Source: an uncultured Clostridium sp. (GTDB lineage: Bacteria; Bacillota; Clostridia; Peptostreptococcales; Peptostreptococcaceae). Taken from it: a stretch of DNA of 5,472 nucleotides. The stretch lies in contig CALEBD010000332.1 in assembly GCA_937944945.1 (NCBI GenBank), positions 1-5,472 on the forward strand. Direction: 5' to 3'. Made by a program: the position numbers and the translations under genes. Positions 4,813 through 5,472 of the stretch are shown one piece after another (position 1 is the first letter of the stretch; every line of letters starts with the position of its first letter). The notes under the pieces are model-generated. The model made no database searches, had not been told where the DNA came from, and was given only the letters and a program-made list of their open reading frames with translations.

Positions 4813-5472
4813 TTTTTATCATTGCCTCAAACAAAATATATTTTCCTCTTACTGCCATACTTTCATTTTGCGTTAACTCTTTCTCAATACGTAAAATATC
4901 CTTATATATTTTTTCTTCTGATAAAATATCCTTTAATTTTCTATACTTCGAGTCTTCGAACCGCTTAACGCCAATAGTTGTCACCACGGGAAACCCGATA
5001 CAATATGTTATTTTTAGCCCTACTTTTTCACATATACTCTTTATATTTTCAATTGTGTTATAAAATATTTCTGGCACGCTTTCTGTAATTGAACCAAAAG
5101 ATTTTTTATATATATTCACTGTTTCTTCACTATTGTCATTTAGCAAATTAATAGCCATACCATTCAACTGATTTTCAACAACAAAGAAAATTTTTCCCTC
5201 CTTATTAATCATGTTTTTTGCAATACTAAGTATCTCCTCTTGCTCCCTAGCAAACATAAGAACATATAACAAAAAAACATAATCAACATCCTGTTTTCCC
5301 CCAATATCTAAAATATCCTGTTTATAAATTTTAACCCTAGTTTTATATTTTGAAAGCTTTCTTGTGCAAATTTCTGTCATCCCATCAGAAACATCGTATA
5401 GTTGCCCTTTTGACTTTGGATATGTATCAAGGAATCTCTTTGACCATTCACCTGTTCCACTTCCCATATCCA
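4796..5472 (-). CDS. Class I SAM-dependent methyltransferase, 5' end outside window
   Basis: This is the C-terminal part (at least 225 residues) of a class I (Rossmann-fold) methyltransferase that would transfer a methyl group from S-adenosylmethionine to an unidentified, probably small, substrate. An in-frame ATG at 5465-5467 is not the start. The frame stays open to the edge and reads [L/V/M]-D-M-G-S-G-T-G-E-W, so that Met lies inside SAM-binding motif I (DMGSGTGEW) and the N-terminal helices are missing. An acidic motif II region follows (YDVSDGM), then the strand-4 and strand-5 region (VDYVFLLYVLMF, then NKEGKIFFVVEN). The C-terminal half, with GLKITYCIGFPV and a charged helical segment, has no motif I can tie to a substrate. 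It is the first gene seen in the operon, and its stop overlaps the start of the AlkZ-like gene by 17 bases. The fold is clear; the substrate is unknown. Confidence 0.85.
   Translation of the reverse strand, partial: DMGSGTGEWSKRFLDTYPKSKGQLYDVSDGMTEICTRKLSKYKTRVKIYKQDILDIGGKQDVDYVFLLYVLMFAREQEEILSIAKNMINKEGKIFFVVENQLNGMAINLLNDNSEETVNIYKKSFGSITESVPEIFYNTIENIKSICEKVGLKITYCIGFPVVTTIGVKRFEDSKYRKLKDILSEEKIYKDILRIEKELTQNESMAVRGKYILFEAMIKSGYEN

Noticed and set aside
1..5472. CRISPR array, tRNA/rRNA, insertion sequence, toxin-antitoxin or phage genes
   Set aside because: No regularly spaced repeats, no tRNA cloverleaf, no transposase or integrase motif and no terminal inverted repeats were found; nearly the whole window is explained by the six minus-strand genes.

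Overview
The window is one dense block of genes, all on the minus strand and transcribed from high to low coordinates. The DNA is strongly AT-rich (by eye around 30% GC). Codons such as AGA and ATA are common, spacers are tiny, purine-rich Shine-Dalgarno sites are present, and GTG or ATG starts overlap the preceding stops. This fits a low-GC Gram-positive (Firmicute/Bacillota, Clostridium- or Bacillus-like). No marker gene fixes the genus.

Layout in transcription order: (1) the 3' part of a class I SAM-dependent methyltransferase that runs off the right edge (4796-5472); (2) a winged-helix protein of the AlkZ/YcaQ DNA glycosylase superfamily with a QAQ catalytic-type motif (3751-4812); (3) a 363-residue stand-alone catalytic domain resembling class I (lysyl-type) aminoacyl-tRNA synthetases, with HMGS and KFSKS signatures and a zinc knuckle but no room for an anticodon-binding domain (2663-3754); (4) an NAD(P)-dependent oxidoreductase of the alanine dehydrogenase/saccharopine dehydrogenase (AlaDh/PNT) family with a changed active site (1551-2657); (5) a second class I methyltransferase (842-1570); (6) a third methyltransferase, possibly NNMT/PNMT-like (137-826); (7) a 108-base spacer with a possible 11-codon ORF; and (8) what may be the first nine codons of another gene at the left edge (1-28). 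I see no terminator or promoter inside the window, so it looks like an internal piece of a longer operon.

The set (three unrelated methyltransferases, an amino-acid-activating enzyme without a tRNA-reading domain, an amino/imino-acid dehydrogenase and an AlkZ-type glycosylase) does not match a housekeeping pathway. It reads as part of a biosynthetic cluster for a small amino-acid-derived metabolite. In characterised clusters AlkZ-type glycosylases give self-resistance to DNA-alkylating products, so the inferred product is a genotoxic or DNA-alkylating compound. That conclusion is inference: no product, and no complete pathway, is visible here.
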